In this document: positions 21,394-33,175 of the stretch, in pieces
How positions within the stretch are numbered: position 1 is the first letter of the stretch
How the letters are laid out: each line of letters begins with the position of its first letter
Origin: Lavandula angustifolia
Taxonomy: Eukaryota; Streptophyta; Magnoliopsida; Lamiales; Lamiaceae
Reading direction: 5' to 3'
DNA length: 64,000 nt
NCBI GenBank assembly: GCA_028984105.1
Contig: CM054821.1
Location: forward strand, 21,313,090 to 21,377,089
Notes under the pieces: generated by a model
Told to the model about the DNA's origin: nothing
Databases searched by the model: none
Seen by the model: the letters and a program-made list of their open reading frames with translations, nothing else
Made by a program: the position numbers and the translations under genes

Positions 21394-22548
21394 ACAAAGT
21401 ATACCATGAATTAAATTTGAGTCCCACTGCAATAAGCGAATCGAGAGGGCATATGGGGCCACTTATCTTATCATACAAAAAATCATTTTTATATTTTAAA
21501 ACAATTATTATTTCACACTGAAATTACGAATTCCATTCACTCTTTTTAAAAATTATGGATTTCGCTCTCTAATTATTCATCAACATTCGCCGTTTGTCTA
21601 CTAATTTGCCTGCTAATATGAATATGTCTTACCTTCAAAAGAAACATATGAATAAGTCTTGGTTCGTACCAATTTCGTTTATAGTTTCTTTTTTTTTAAA
21701 GTAAGGATAAAATTGAAATAAAATAACTAGAAAGGGTGAAAGGGAACTTGACCAAGTCAGCGAGGGAATTGCAAGTCAGCGAGGGAATTGCTTCAAATGT
21801 GAAAACGATCACGCATGCTGAGAAATTCGGTCTACGCGTTTTACACTTTTTTCCTTTAATCTTGGGGGTTGAGATTCTGTCTTGTATCAATCTCTTTCTC
21901 TCTTCCCCAAAAGGGGAATAATTCAATAATAATATCAAAAGGACAAAAGTATGCCTTCTTTCTACATACAAGCAGAGAAGGATTTAACAAAGTCTTTGTA
22001 AAGACTAAGATGTCTCTTAATTTTCCATGAAATTAAGATTAGTGAGACACGAAGGCCGTGAGTTTCTGTCTTTGCTTGGTAGACTAGAATTTGGTATGAA
22101 GAAATATAAAATTCAAAATATCTTTTGCAGTGTCATTTTCTAAAAGAAACTTGATCAAGAAGCAACTCTTTGTTTTGGATCGAAGTCAACATTTACTAAC
22201 CAAAATTCCTAAAAAAAGAAAATTCGAAGTTAATGGCTTTGACACTTGTGATTAGTTCTTGTTGACATTAACCACAAAATTCTTGTTGACACTACAAAGT
22301 AAAACTCTTGAAATTAACCACAAATATGGTTGGAGTCATAATTTAGAATTGTGGGTGAAATTTTAGAATTTGAGGAGGAAATTTAGGGGAGTGCCAATTT
22401 TAAAAGAACAAAGTATTAACATCTCAAAATATATAAAAAGAAATAACAATTTCAGGGTTGCATTGACACTTTTATGTGGACACTTCAAAAGTTTCTATAT
22501 ATCATGTTGCACACACATCTAACGCATCACACATTCCAATTATTGTAA
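21394..22548. other. Intergenic sequence
   Basis: Contains a 13-bp local duplication (CAGCGAGGGAATT near 21758 and 21777). No exon or RNA gene was recognised. Confidence 0.4.
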
Positions 22549-22680
22549 CGCACTTCGCAGTCGCTATCGAAGTGCGTATTGCCATAGCTCACATATAACG
22601 GTCTTTGTGGATTTTGAATTTATAACCTTTCAGCCACAAGCTACCCACCTTAGCCGCTAAGACATCCCAAGGGACATCGA
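22549..22680 (-). repeat. Possible tRNA-derived SINE head, minus strand
   Basis: On the minus strand TTAGCGGCTAAGGTGGG and GGTTATAAATTC resemble degraded A and B boxes of a pol III promoter with tRNA-like spacing. No poly(A) tail or target duplication was identified. Confidence 0.3.
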
Positions 22681-22992
22681 AATATTTATATGTAGATATT
22701 TATGTATATGGACTATTGTACATGTAATTGATGGGAGAGAGCATGACGTTGTGCTTGTCATTTGCCAACTAATACTCGGATCAGAATAACTCTCTGTTGG
22801 CCAGTTTTAATAAATTGAGTTTAATGAGGTGTGAAATGTACAAATGAATTTGGAACAAGTCAACTTGCTGGTACAAAAATAAATAAATAATCGATTTTAA
22901 GGCAAGAAAAAGGCGAACAACCTTGTCCAAGAATTAGACGGCCCCGCCCTTTTTGTATGCCCATTTTGCTTTTGTCCCATTGGAATGATATA

Positions 22993-23215
22993 ACGGTGAA
23001 GGTGGGTGGTCCGGGACCGATAGATCATGGGTTCAATTCCCACTGGACACGCTATGTGTAAGCCTGTCACCCTGTCACATTAAGGGTGGTTTAACTCTTC
23101 TGTGTGGTTTGCAGACTATTGCACAGGAGCGAGGTTTACTCTGTGCGCACCAAAGATAGCGGCTGCGGGTTCATCGTCAACAAAAAAAAAAAAAAAAAAA
23201 AAATAAAAATAAAAA
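22993..23215 (+). repeat. tRNA-derived SINE (Au-like)
   Basis: GGTGGTCCGGGACC (A-box region) and GGGTTCAATTCCC (B box) are followed by a body ending GTGCGCACC...GCGGCTGCGGGTTC and a run of about 22 A (from 23181) then A-rich sequence. The 3' part resembles plant Au-type SINEs. No clear flanking duplication was resolved. Confidence 0.65.
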
Positions 23216-23860
23216 GATAAAAAGCTTTACATATTTTGTTAGTAATTTTTGCTCTTTTTTTATGCTTATTGACCTGACCCATCGTATCATGAGAAGATGA
23301 TTTTACTAAAATGAATACAATAAATTTTTAAAAATCTTTTTTTCTCATAGAATCACATATTCGCATGCCGAAAAAGAACAATCTTATTCTAGAAAGTGAA
23401 TATATATTTGATTTCTAACATTTTGATGAAAACCGAATATTTATTGCTGGAATAGTATATAAATTAATAATTTTTTTCGACTATGAAATTATCACTTGTA
23501 ATACAAAGTTTTTGAAGACGTTTGAGGGTCAAAATTGGAAATTAATCATTCCCGGCAGTGGCAAACACGTTAAATAAATAAATAGACAAGGGGTTTGTTT
23601 TTTTTTTATTTAGGTGGGACACCAATTATCACATCACCATAGATTGAGGAAACGAATGCTTAAGCAAAAACCAACCCAGACAGAGGAGAGAGAGATTAAA
23701 CTAGGGGAAGGCAGGCAGCTTCGAATTCATTTCTAATAATTTTCCATCTCGCTTCCTTTGAGCCCTTTCACACCTCCCCTGTCCTAGTTAGAGAAGGCCA
23801 CTTCTCGTCTGTTGCTTAAGACATTTCTACTTTCGATCTTTGTAGTTATCTTACTTTTCT
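23216..23860. other. Upstream region of the kinase gene
   Basis: AT-rich, becoming pyrimidine-rich from about 23700. No coding exon was seen. It probably contains the kinase promoter. Confidence 0.4.
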
Positions 23861-23870
23861 TGGTTCTACC

Positions 23871-23879
23871 TATATATAC
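23871..23879 (+). promoter_or_regulatory. Candidate TATA box of the kinase gene
   Basis: TATATATAC lies about 180 bp upstream of the ATG, with pyrimidine-rich sequence on both sides, compatible with a start near 23905 and a 5' UTR of about 155 bp. Confidence 0.4.
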
Positions 23880-24059
23880 CAAAAACCCTGCTCCCTTTTT
23901 GGGATAGTTAGTTGGGGAATTCCTTAATTTACTACACCATTCCTGATTTTACTGTTAGCCCTTTTTTGCAGTTTTTGGGCCGATTATTTAATCGTCTTGA
24001 ACGTCAAGGAGAATTTTGATAATCCTTTTCGTCATTACTATATTTTTGAGTTGATAATT

Positions 24060-26939
24060 ATGGGAAATTGCTTTGGTTCCTCTGCAAGAGTTGATTCCAC
24101 TGCCAGCACCACTTCTGGTATTTTCCTTCTCTTTCAATTTTTTAACTTTTTCATTTGATCTTTATTTGTTTTTAGGAGTGTGCGAATTAAGATGGAGATA
24201 ATTGAATTAAGGGTTTGGGTCTGCGGTTAATTTTCCCTATCCTGATCTCTTTTCAATTTGAATTGTTAGGAACTGTTCGGATCTTGTTTGTAATGGATGA
24301 AGTTGTTTTACTTTCACCGGATTAAGTAAAAAATTGATTGCTTTAGGCTTATGCTCTTTTTGATCTGGAATTTGTGATTGTTATATGTGCTTATGGTATG
24401 TGAGGCTAAAATCATGCTTCTTTCTCCATTTCTGTTATTTTATTGGCAATATTTATTACACTTTAAAGAGGAGTAGTTAGTTAGAAATATATGTTTTTTT
24501 AGTACAGCATGATAACTGGTTTGAGTCTTCAATTTCTTGTTGTTTACTTACCCAAGGATTTAAAATTGAACTTTGCTTGATTACCCTTTTTGGTTACCAT
24601 TGTGTATCAACTGTACTTAGAAACCTGTTTGCAGAGATAGCTTAAAGATAGGATCATCTAGTAGGTTCTGTTTCATTTCATGGTTTTCGTCATTGTTGCA
24701 GTTTTCCTTGTTTCGTACGAAAATCGTGTTCAAGGGGAAACAGTACAATGGCATGCTTGAAGGTGTTTTGATTTGATTCCAGATATCTGTTTTTAGCACA
24801 AATAAATGCATTGGTAGCAACTTTAAATTGATTTAAGATATCATTATTCGTCACTTTGATTAGGTAGACTGAAGTTGAGTCTGTAAAGAAAGGACCAGAT
24901 TACATGGACTATCAATTTTATCAAGATAGTGAATTTGCGTAACTATGCAATTTTTATTTCTTGTTGTCAATGACTTGGAATTTCACTTCTCTTATCCTTC
25001 TACTTTTCCAGAAAACTGAGGATTAGATGTATGTGTAGAACAGAGTTCAATAAAAAAACACTCTTCTTAGGGATATGATTCAATAAAGTCAGATATCGAT
25101 ATCACTCTTCTTTGCATTCATGTAGAGATTATGGCTATGTGTAGCTACTTTATGTTTCTAGATGATTTCTGCTTCATGAGTTAAGGAGCTACAGACAGCT
25201 TATTGTCTTTCCTATATTTTCTTTTTGTCAGAAGCATCAAAATCTGCCAGCAAAACCGCTCTGTCCACAATAAGCATTCCAAAGTACAACGCCAAAAGCA
25301 TTGCTGAAAGCCTCCCAACTCCAAGATCAGAATCTGAAATCCTGTCCTCCCCCCACGTCAACGCCTTCTCTTTTAATGAGTTGAGGAATGCGACCAGAAA
25401 CTTCCGTCCCGACAGTCTTCTTGGGGAAGGAGGATTCGGCTATGTCTTCAAAGGATGGATTGATGAGAATGCTCATACTGCTGCAAGGCCCGGATCGGGA
25501 TTGGTCATTGCTGTCAAGAAGCTAAAGCCCGAAGGATTCCAAGGCCACAAAGAGTGGCTGGTACGTCTCTTCTACGACACTATTATACATGACTTAGTCA
25601 ACCTATTTTTTCAAGTTTTTACGACCCTTCACCTTGGTTTTTCAGACAGAAGTTAATTACCTGGGACAACTTCGCCATCCAAACCTAGTAAAACTCATTG
25701 GCTACTGCTCGGAGGGTGAAAATCGTCTATTGGTGTACGAGTTCATGCCAAAAGGAAGCCTAGAGAATCATTTGTTCAGAAGTAAGCATTTAAATCTTTT
25801 GTCATGCCATTATGCATTCACATTAAGTGGGGTGAAAGTGAAATCTTTCTTTTTTTTTCATTCATAATCGTTTTCTTTTCTTTCCGTGTTTTGCAGGAGG
25901 TCCTCAACCACTTTCTTGGGCTACTAGAATCAAGGTGGCTATAGGTGCTGCCAGAGGCCTTTCATTCTTGCATGAGGCTGAACAGCAAGTCATATACAGA
26001 GATTTTAAAGCATCCAACATTCTCCTCGACGGGGTACTGATCACATTAGACTTGCATAACTCTTAATCAAAGTGATTCTTTCTCAATAGGCCATCCATCT
26101 CCAGTACCATTTCCATGAACAAACTCATTTTGGAATGCAGGAATTCAATTCAAAGTTGTCTGATTTTGGATTGGCAAAAGCCGGCCCTACCGGTGATAGG
26201 ACCCACGTATCGACTCAAGTTATGGGCACACATGGATATGCTGCACCAGAATATGTTGCCACAGGTCAGTCAACTCAAAACACATACGTAGTGTTTGGAA
26301 CAACTTTTATAAGCAGTTTTGAGCTTTTTATTTTTTTACCTCAAAACCACTTTTTTCAGTTTTCGAAATGTATGCTTTTTTTTTTTAAAGCTGAACATAA
26401 GTCAAATAAGTAGAAACTCAAAAGCTGGTCATGAGAAGCCACAACAAAACTGAAAATCAGCTTATGAGAGTGTTTAACATAGGTGGTGTTCTTGATTATG
26501 AATAGGTCGTTTGACAGCAAAGAGCGATGTGTACAGCTTCGGGGTAGTTCTGCTCGAGCTCCTATCCGGATGTCGTGCTGTCGACAAAACAAAGGTGGGT
26601 GTAGAGCAAAACTTAGTAGATTGGGCAAGACCGTATCTGAATGACAAGAGAAAACTGTTCCGAATAATGGACATTAAGTTGGAAGGGCAGTACCCTCAGA
26701 AGGCGGCGTTCACAGCAGCCACCATTGCCGTGCAGTGCTTGAGCCACGAGCCGAAGCAGAGGCCGCGCATGACGGAGGTGCTTGCTAAACTCGAAGAGCT
26801 CCAAGCGCCGAAGAGTGCAGCCAGACATTCGAAGGTGGATCATATACCTCTGCTGCATAAGAAGCACCATTCTCCTATGAATATGACGCCGTTGGCGTCT
26901 CCGGTGCCTGCACACAGAAGATCGCCTCGAGTTAGGTGA
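24060..26939 (+). CDS. Receptor-like cytoplasmic kinase, subfamily VII (PBL2/PBL3-like), six exons
   Basis: Exons 24060-24117, 25232-25560, 25646-25781, 25897-26033, 26141-26264 and 26506-26939 join in frame to 405 residues with GT/AG at every junction. The start MGNCFGSSA has the N-myristoylation glycine and a cysteine for palmitoylation, implying plasma-membrane attachment. Kinase motifs: GEGGFG (84-89), AVKK with Lys115, VIYRDFKASNILLD with catalytic Asp210, DFG at 228-230, and the activation loop THVSTQVMGTHGYAAPEY. NFRPDSLLGEGGFGYVFKGW and the YRD form are typical of RLCK-VII and closest to the PBL2/PBL3 (APK2) group. Such kinases relay immune-receptor signals. No lesion is visible, so this is the one complete protein-coding gene in the window. 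The exact paralogue is not assigned. Confidence 0.93.
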
Positions 26940-27193
26940 GGCTGACTATTTGTATTGTATGGTTGATCGTGTAATGTTTCTTGCAATTTTCATCTGTAAA
27001 TTTCCCACTTAGGGTTTGGTGTTTGTATTTTTGATGTATTGTGCCTTTTGAGTGAAATTTTGTGTATTCATACATGTGTTGCGGAAATGTAGAAACATAA
27101 TAGCATAAAAGGTATAGTGAGAATCTTAACAAAAAGTAAAATAAAACAAGTAACATTAGAATCCGCCGGAGTTTGAAATAAATCTGATTTGCG
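26940..27193 (+). other. 3' UTR and downstream flank of the kinase gene
   Basis: T-rich sequence after the TGA with several ATTTTTGATGTATTGTG-like stretches. A poly(A) site is likely within about 150 bp, but no unique signal can be picked. Confidence 0.4.
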
Positions 27194-27746
27194 GAGATGT
27201 CAAAATTGGCCCGATCAAATGGGTTGGTCTGATCCGTCCGTATTTTGGACGGGGTTAGGCTCATTATTTAGAGGCCCAGAATAAATTGAGTGTATATTAC
27301 CCAGTTCTATTACCCAATGGACCGAATAAACTTTGGGCTAAAATAGCTCATGAATTGTAAGTTAAACTCGTTCACTAACTTATTTTTATAAATTTAAATT
27401 TATAATTTATAAATTACAAATTAATTATGTACTGCAAGTCTGCAATGGTAGAATCTTTATAGATAGTTTTAACGTGGGTGTCAGTTCAATCTACGATAGG
27501 ATTTTCTATTTATTTTAATTATCTAACTAAAAATTATTAAATTTACTCTATAAATTATTAAAAACTAAAATAAATAATTTATTTTGTGGGCAGATTTGAC
27601 CCGATAGCCAGATGGCCCATGAAGGATTGAATTGAACTACGATTTTGATAGCACATTTGACTTATGAGCCCACCGACCAACCTGAAATTATGCAACGGTC
27701 GACTGAGCTAAGCCAGATTGGTACGACCCCAAGATTTTGACACCTC
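27194..27746. mobile_element. Possible MITE with GAGATGTCAAAAT ends
   Basis: GAGATGTCAAAATTGG at the left and GATTTTGACACCTC at the right are inverted. This resembles plant MITEs ending GAGGTGTCAAAA. Only about 14 bp match and no target duplication was found. Confidence 0.4.
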
Positions 27747-28156
27747 TATTAATTATTAATCAGTTAAATAAAATCTTAATAGGGGAACTTCTAATTAACG
27801 AGAAATCCTCAGACACAAATCATGATATAGCTAAAACTGGAAATTTACGAACTCAAAATCTATTTTGCTCCGATAAGTGATTTAGCGATATCTATTTTGA
27901 GTTAGTTTACGTCTTATCGGATTTTCTTCAAAAATAAGGTTCTTTTGTCCCACATCAATAAGGAATCAATTGATTTCATGTGAGGTCGATATTCATTTAT
28001 CCAACTAAAATTCAACTCTTGATCTCAAAATAATGATCTTAGATTAAATCGACCCACCCAAATTTTGTTATAGAGTAATTGGGTAGAAAATTGGGACTGC
28101 TGGTAGAGCAGTTGTCCAATGGGCCAATGGCCAACACAAATTTATTTCTAACATTA
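27747..28156. other. Intergenic, no feature recognised
   Basis: AT-rich sequence without a supported exon or repeat. Confidence 0.4.
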
Positions 28157-28165
28157 AATTTTTTA

Positions 28166-29207
28166 GGCAAATCAGCATAATAGGCCTTTAAATTATTTAC
28201 GATTAATGGACATGGTCTCCATACTTTTCTTTTTAGGTAGGTATGATCCTCATATAATTTTCTTTTTGTAACACAATCCTTTTGTTAAAACATCCGTTAG
28301 TCAACCATTAGTAAATGCCTTGTTTTTTTTTGAAAAAATAATTTTAAAGTTCAAAAGTTATTTTTGGCATTTAAATTTATAAGTACTAAATAAACTAATT
28401 AAAAAAATATATAAGGACCAACTCCAACAATCCGTTTGGAGACCATAATTGAAAATTTGTAATAATGATGAAGTTCACCAAAATCAAAATTTTTTCAATG
28501 TCGATTTATACATCAATTATCAAACACTAAAACACGTTCCAAATTCACACTCTAAATAATTAATATTCGATAGAATTTAGGACGTCACATATGAAATCAT
28601 GACATCCATCATCACCGCCCCATATATTGTCACTGACGTCGTCCCAAATTCAACGAGAACATGTTTTCGTCGATTTCTGTGCCAATTCCACGAATCCACC
28701 AACGAAGAAGTCAACAATTTTTCCGAACACAAATTCGTCTCTCCGCTTCTGATTCCATTCAAAATCTTGCTCAAATCCTCCATAATATCATTTGGATCGC
28801 AATCAACGGCTATAATGCGCTCTCTCTCCCCTCCAACCGGGGAACGACTCAACGACTGTCATCCTCCTGCTGTTGTGTAGAGCTCGATCCCGAAGCTCTC
28901 TCCGGAGGCGAAATTGGTCCCTAAACATTTTAGGATTGGTGGAATTGGTTCTTATATATTTTTCAATTAGTTTGTTTTGTCCTTATAAATCCAAATGCTA
29001 AAAATAACCTTTGAATTAAAAAAAAACCTTTTTAACAAAAAAATTGACTAATTGTTGACTGTAATTGTTTGAAAAATATTGACTAATCGTTGAAGAACTA
29101 TATTTATTAAAAAAAATTGTTTCAGGACCATGTCCACATAAAAAAAATGTTTGGGGACCATGTCCACCAATCGTAAATAATATAGGGACCTATTAGGACA
29201 ATTTGTC
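28166..29207. mobile_element. Pack-MULE-like element (1.04 kb) with 9-bp target duplication
   Basis: AATTTTTTA occurs exactly at 28157-28165 and 29208-29216. Inside, long inverted ends match over at least 60 bp, with ATTATTTACGATT and GGACATGGTC in both arms. A 9-bp duplication with long TIRs defines a Mutator-like element. No transposase is present. The interior (about 28570-28925) is clearly richer in GC than its arms and open on both strands, as expected for a captured host fragment. Confidence 0.8.
28577..28924 (-). pseudogene. Candidate captured gene fragment inside the MULE
   Basis: This GC-rich segment holds a 91-codon minus-strand frame (MSRSPVGGERERIIAVDCDP and onward, to 28577) and overlapping plus-strand frames of 87-93 codons. 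Base composition differs sharply from the AT-rich arms, which is the usual sign of transduplicated exon sequence. I do not recognise the parent gene and cannot choose the coding strand with confidence. Confidence 0.4.
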
Positions 29208-29216
29208 AATTTTTTA

Positions 29217-29680
29217 ATACGGTAAATTTTTGAATTCCTAGTTATTTCAAACTTTCTATTCTTAGACCGATTAGTTCCGTAGTTTCAATACCCAATGCTT
29301 TGTTCGGGTTGATAGAAGAAAGTGCGAAGACAAAAAATGTATAAAAGAAAATGAAGAAAAACGAGAGTTGACAAATAGAAACATAGATAGTCTCGATGGA
29401 TTTTGAATTTATAGACATTCCATTGAGACATTATCTATTTTTCTCTCTTCAATTCTAATTTTTTTCATATTTATCTCCTCCTAATTTATTGACTCCCAAA
29501 TCCCTCCAACCAAAGGCTCTCAAAGTGCATATAAAAGTGAAGATCGAATAATTCGAGTAGAGTGATCAGACCAAAATTTACGAGCAAAAAAACCTTATGT
29601 GGTTCCGCCGTCGATATTGGTAGGGAGACGGTCTCTCCGCCGTCTTCCATTTCCGACAAAACCAACGTCACTAGTAGAGA
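29217..29680. other. Intergenic, no feature recognised
   Basis: No exon or repeat family is supported here. Confidence 0.4.

Positions 29681-29681
<1 letters not shown>

Positions 29682-29730
<49 letters not shown>
29682..29730. repeat. (CT)n microsatellite
   Basis: About 24 near-perfect CT units. The Ser/Leu and Arg/Glu frames crossing it are artefacts of the repeat. Confidence 0.95.
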
Positions 29731-29735
<5 letters not shown>

Positions 29736-30124
29736 GCCAAAAGAAACAGTCTTCTGAAGCCAGTCTTTGTTGTCAAAAAATATTGATTTAGTGCATACAA
29801 TGATACAATGTTGGAACTGCGATAAAATTTTGTCTAAACTTAAGATTAAGAAGAAAATAAAAAAACCCTAAGAAGATTTTGGTTCTTAATTACAACATAC
29901 ATGAGGATCTTATCAAATTAACCCTAGACCACTGGACCTACCTAATCTCAATTTTATAACAACTAACAGTACTTAATTAATACCAATTTCTACCAATCTT
30001 CAAACAACAAATCAAAAACAAAACAAAGTATAGGAAAATCCTACTAAAGACCATTCATACCTCAAAGGATCATCACAGTGTTCAGAGAATGCGGCTGCAT
30101 ACTAGCTAGGGAGAGATGAAGAAG
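29731..30124. other. Flank of the MIR395 hairpin
   Basis: AT-rich, no coding feature. On the minus strand it would be downstream of the miRNA precursor. Confidence 0.4.
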
Positions 30125-30136
30125 ATAACCAAACGA

Positions 30137-30216
30137 GCCCGGGAGTTCCCCAAACACTTCACGGGAGCCGATCGTGAGGCCCGGCCCGAGAAGTGTTTGT
30201 AGGGAACTCTAGGGGA
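30137..30216 (-). ncRNA. MIR395: MIR395 precursor hairpin
   Basis: On the minus strand the 5' arm contains CCTAGAGTTCCCTACAAACA and the 3' arm GTGAAGTGTTTGGGGAACTC followed by CCGGG. The arms pair across a short loop of about 20 nt. This is the MIR395 layout, with the mature strand in the 3' arm (30162-30143). miR395 silences ATP sulfurylases and the sulfate transporter SULTR2;1 and is induced by sulfate starvation. The mature segment differs from the usual one: G for C at position 1 and four G instead of five in the G run. It may be a variant or a decaying copy. Confidence 0.78.
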
Positions 30217-30225
30217 CATTTGAAG

Positions 30226-31104
30226 TATTGCACTACTACTTAGCTGTTTAGTGTTTACTACTCCCTTTGCTTGTGTTTGACTGGCCTTTTAAAGGGTTTG
30301 TCCCTCATCATATATTCCTCGCTCCATCTGTCATGCTTTGGGAGAATTCCTGATCCAGAATGAACCTAGACTACATTCTTGGAAACATGAAACCTAGCTT
30401 AGCTGCACAGAATATTATCAATCATCTTCATTTTTACTGCATTCCCTTTGGCCCATCTATATTCCCTACTTTTTTCTTAAATTTTTTATCTAATTTTCAT
30501 GAATTTAATTGGTTTATGGTTTCTGAGGGATTGGTATTACAAGAGCTAATTTCAGTTATGACACTTCGTTAATGTTACTAATTCATGCTAATTATAACTT
30601 GTAAGCATATACTGAGTTTTTATTCTAACAGCACTTGACTTGATTCGCTTGGGACATCTGCCTAGTTGAATAATCAATTATAATGCAACTACATATCGTT
30701 AAACGATTTTTATCTGGCTCAACTGGATTTGCCTTTTGCCCTATTTAGTGCTATATATATATATATTATGTGCGATAAGATTTTGCCAATTCTGCTTCAT
30801 CATTTGAAGCTAATTAGCATAAAAAGCCAGTCAAACTTGACAAATTAAAATCTCAACCAAATTTACCAGATCTGTAATTTACATATCTGTAAGAAATTAC
30901 AAAAAAAGAAAAAAATAGTTTATGGAAACGGCAACATTCATAATCTCATGTAGTCAGCCCCAGATTACGTACCCCAAACACACCAGGAAGCTTCAACCAT
31001 TCAAGAAATATGAGTAATACACACACATAAATACATACGAGAGATTTAGATATAAATATGCTGCAAAGCTTTGGTTTTTCTTTATCCGTTACATTAGTTT
31101 CTGC

Positions 31105-31107
<3 letters not shown>
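30226..31107. other. Putative upstream region of MIR395 (minus strand)
   Basis: No coding exon was recognised. A TA-rich run near 30750-30768 could serve as TATA for minus-strand transcription, though at about 530 bp it is rather distant. Confidence 0.3.

Positions 31108-31141
<34 letters not shown>
31108..31141. repeat. (GA)n microsatellite
   Basis: An uninterrupted GA run of about 17 units. Confidence 0.95.
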
Positions 31142-31147
<6 letters not shown>

Positions 31148-31817
31148 ATCATGCAGAGGAATCCATCTGGGAAGAACTGTATCTGGACAGAATTGTGGGA
31201 AATGTGAAGGATTAGATAATCTTGATTGATGGCGCCAGCCCTTTTCCCTACCTTGTCTGTACAAGGCTCTACAAAATCCTTTTCCACGTAAATATAAGCC
31301 CATGATTAATCAGCACGACTAAACTAATCACTTGGTTAAACTCTATCTTAGCTAACTAGTAGTTTGATTAATTTCCAAGATAACGTATTTAATGGAGCAT
31401 ATATAAACAAAACCAACCATACACGTATGCTTACAGCAAATTGATGTAAGACTGCTATATATATATATATATATATATAATAATATATGCATAAGCCAAT
31501 TAATATTTATGCATAAAATATTAATTATATAAAAAAAACTAATATGAATATAGAAGCTTTTATAATAAATTATTAATATTTTTATGATTTTTAAATTGAT
31601 ATACTCACCCATTGTATAAAAGAGAGAAAAAAACTTGAATAGTTGAAGAAAAATGAGGGAGAGAGAAAAATAAGGGAAATGGTTTTAAATGTGGAAAACG
31701 GTTCATGCATCCATGAAATAATGAATGAATTTAATTAATGTTAAATGACAAAATTACACATGAGCCAATAACCGCATAATAATTGCCGAATGGTGTAAAT
31801 TACCATAAATTCATAAA
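31142..31817. other. AT-rich intergenic, includes a short (TA)n run
   Basis: A TA run lies near 31458-31480. No gene or repeat family was recognised. Confidence 0.4.
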
Positions 31818-31819
31818 TA

Positions 31820-32038
31820 CTCCCTCCGTCCCATTATTAATGTCCCACTTGCCTTTTTTGGTTGTCCCATTATTTATATCCCATACCAAATAAGGAAATA
31901 AATAAGTGGACCACAATCAATCTAAGCAAGTGGACCCCACCCCTTTATACTTTTACACCACAACTTTACACATTTACCTCCACTATTTTAATTATCGTGC
32001 CCAGTCCCAATGGGACATAAATAATGGGACGGAGGGAG
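31820..32038. mobile_element. Stowaway MITE 7 (219 bp)
   Basis: CTCCCTCCGTCCCATTATTA and its inverse, flanked by TA at 31818-31819 and 32039-32040. Confidence 0.92.
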
Positions 32039-32040
32039 TA

Positions 32041-32655
32041 TAAAATTATAACTTTACCCTTCATTAAATAAACAAACTAAAGTTATATTTAAAAAATATC
32101 TAAAACAAAATTTAAATCTAAACTATTAAATTAATGAAATCTAAGGACATGATTAGTTCCTATTATGCATAATGCAAGAGATATTTATGCATAATGAACG
32201 AAAGTTTTATGCATAATTGAATACACTTTTAATTGTGATTTTTTGCATAATGAAAGAGACTTTTATGCATAGTAAAATAAATTCTTTTGAATATTGTTAT
32301 GGATAAAATACAGTTTTAAATGGTAGATTTTTAATGAATTATGATTTTAGAATTAATAAAATGGGAAGTTATTTAAATCAATTCGTTTGTTGCTATATTT
32401 ATCCACATTAATTAATATGTTAATTAAAAGTTAAATTAATATTAAGAAACTTGCCTTATCTATAAATAATCACACAATCTTTTAAATTAGATATTAAGAA
32501 ACTTGCCTTATATATAAATCCATAAATATAAAAATTACAATATTACCCTTCATTAAATAAACAAACTAAAATTATATTTAAAAATATCTGAAAATAAAAT
32601 TTAAATCTGAACCATTAAATTAATAAAATCTAAGGCCACGATTAGTTCCTAGTTC
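32041..32655. repeat. Direct repeat pair of about 120 bp
   Basis: The segment with ACCCTTCATTAAATAAACAA through CTAAGGACATGATTAGTTCC (32050-32160) recurs at about 32540-32652 (CTAAGGCCACGATTAGTTCC). Between them lie TTATGCATAATG motifs. It belongs to the same ATGCATAA-rich repeat class as 5444-5720. Confidence 0.65.
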
Positions 32656-32717
32656 TCACAAATAGGGAGAGTTCTCACAAGATCCACTCCCTATATATAT
32701 ATATATATATTATATAT

Positions 32718-33010
32718 GTAGGGACGGAGCCAGAAACTTCCTTCAGGGGGTCCAATTAATTATATGTATATGAATTTAATTCATAGTAGTGATTTCTAGG
32801 TATTTTGCATTTTAATTAAAAAATAAAGAAGAAAAAAGGTAAATAATGAAGAAAATAAATGTTGCAGGGAATTGAACACGAGTCGACAAACCCTTATAAG
32901 GAAGGGTTACCACTGTATCATAATACAATAAATGTAATATCTATACACTGAAATATTTTAACACAGGGGGCTCCACTGCACCCCTGCCCCACCCCTCCCT
33001 CCGTCCTTGT
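32718..33010. mobile_element. Unclassified repeat with GGACGGAGCCAG ends
   Basis: GGGACGGAGCCAGAAAC at the left and GGCTCCACTGCACCCC...CTCCGTCC at the right are inverted. The interior minus strand carries a tRNA-like A box (GATACAGTGGTAA) and B box (TGTTCAATTCC). It is a common plant repeat type but the family is not assigned. Confidence 0.45.
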
Positions 33011-33175
33011 ATATAGGGTGTGGATCTGGTGAGAACCCATACTTAACGTGAGAACTGCGAACCATGCATAATTCTTATATAATTTATGCATAATCGTTAT
33101 ATATTTTATGCAAAAAATCTATAATTTTATACTTTTGTCCTTCTGCATAAAAATATGTATAATGTAAAATTATAT
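33011..33175. repeat. Fragment of the ATGCATAA/AACGTGAGAACTGC repeat
   Basis: AACGTGAGAACTGCGAACC followed by ATGCATAAT motifs matches the left arm of the palindromic MITE at 5444-5720. Only one arm is present. Confidence 0.55.

Noticed and set aside
29486..29800. Frames across the CT microsatellite
   Set aside because: They are built on (CT)n and carry no family motif outside the repeat.
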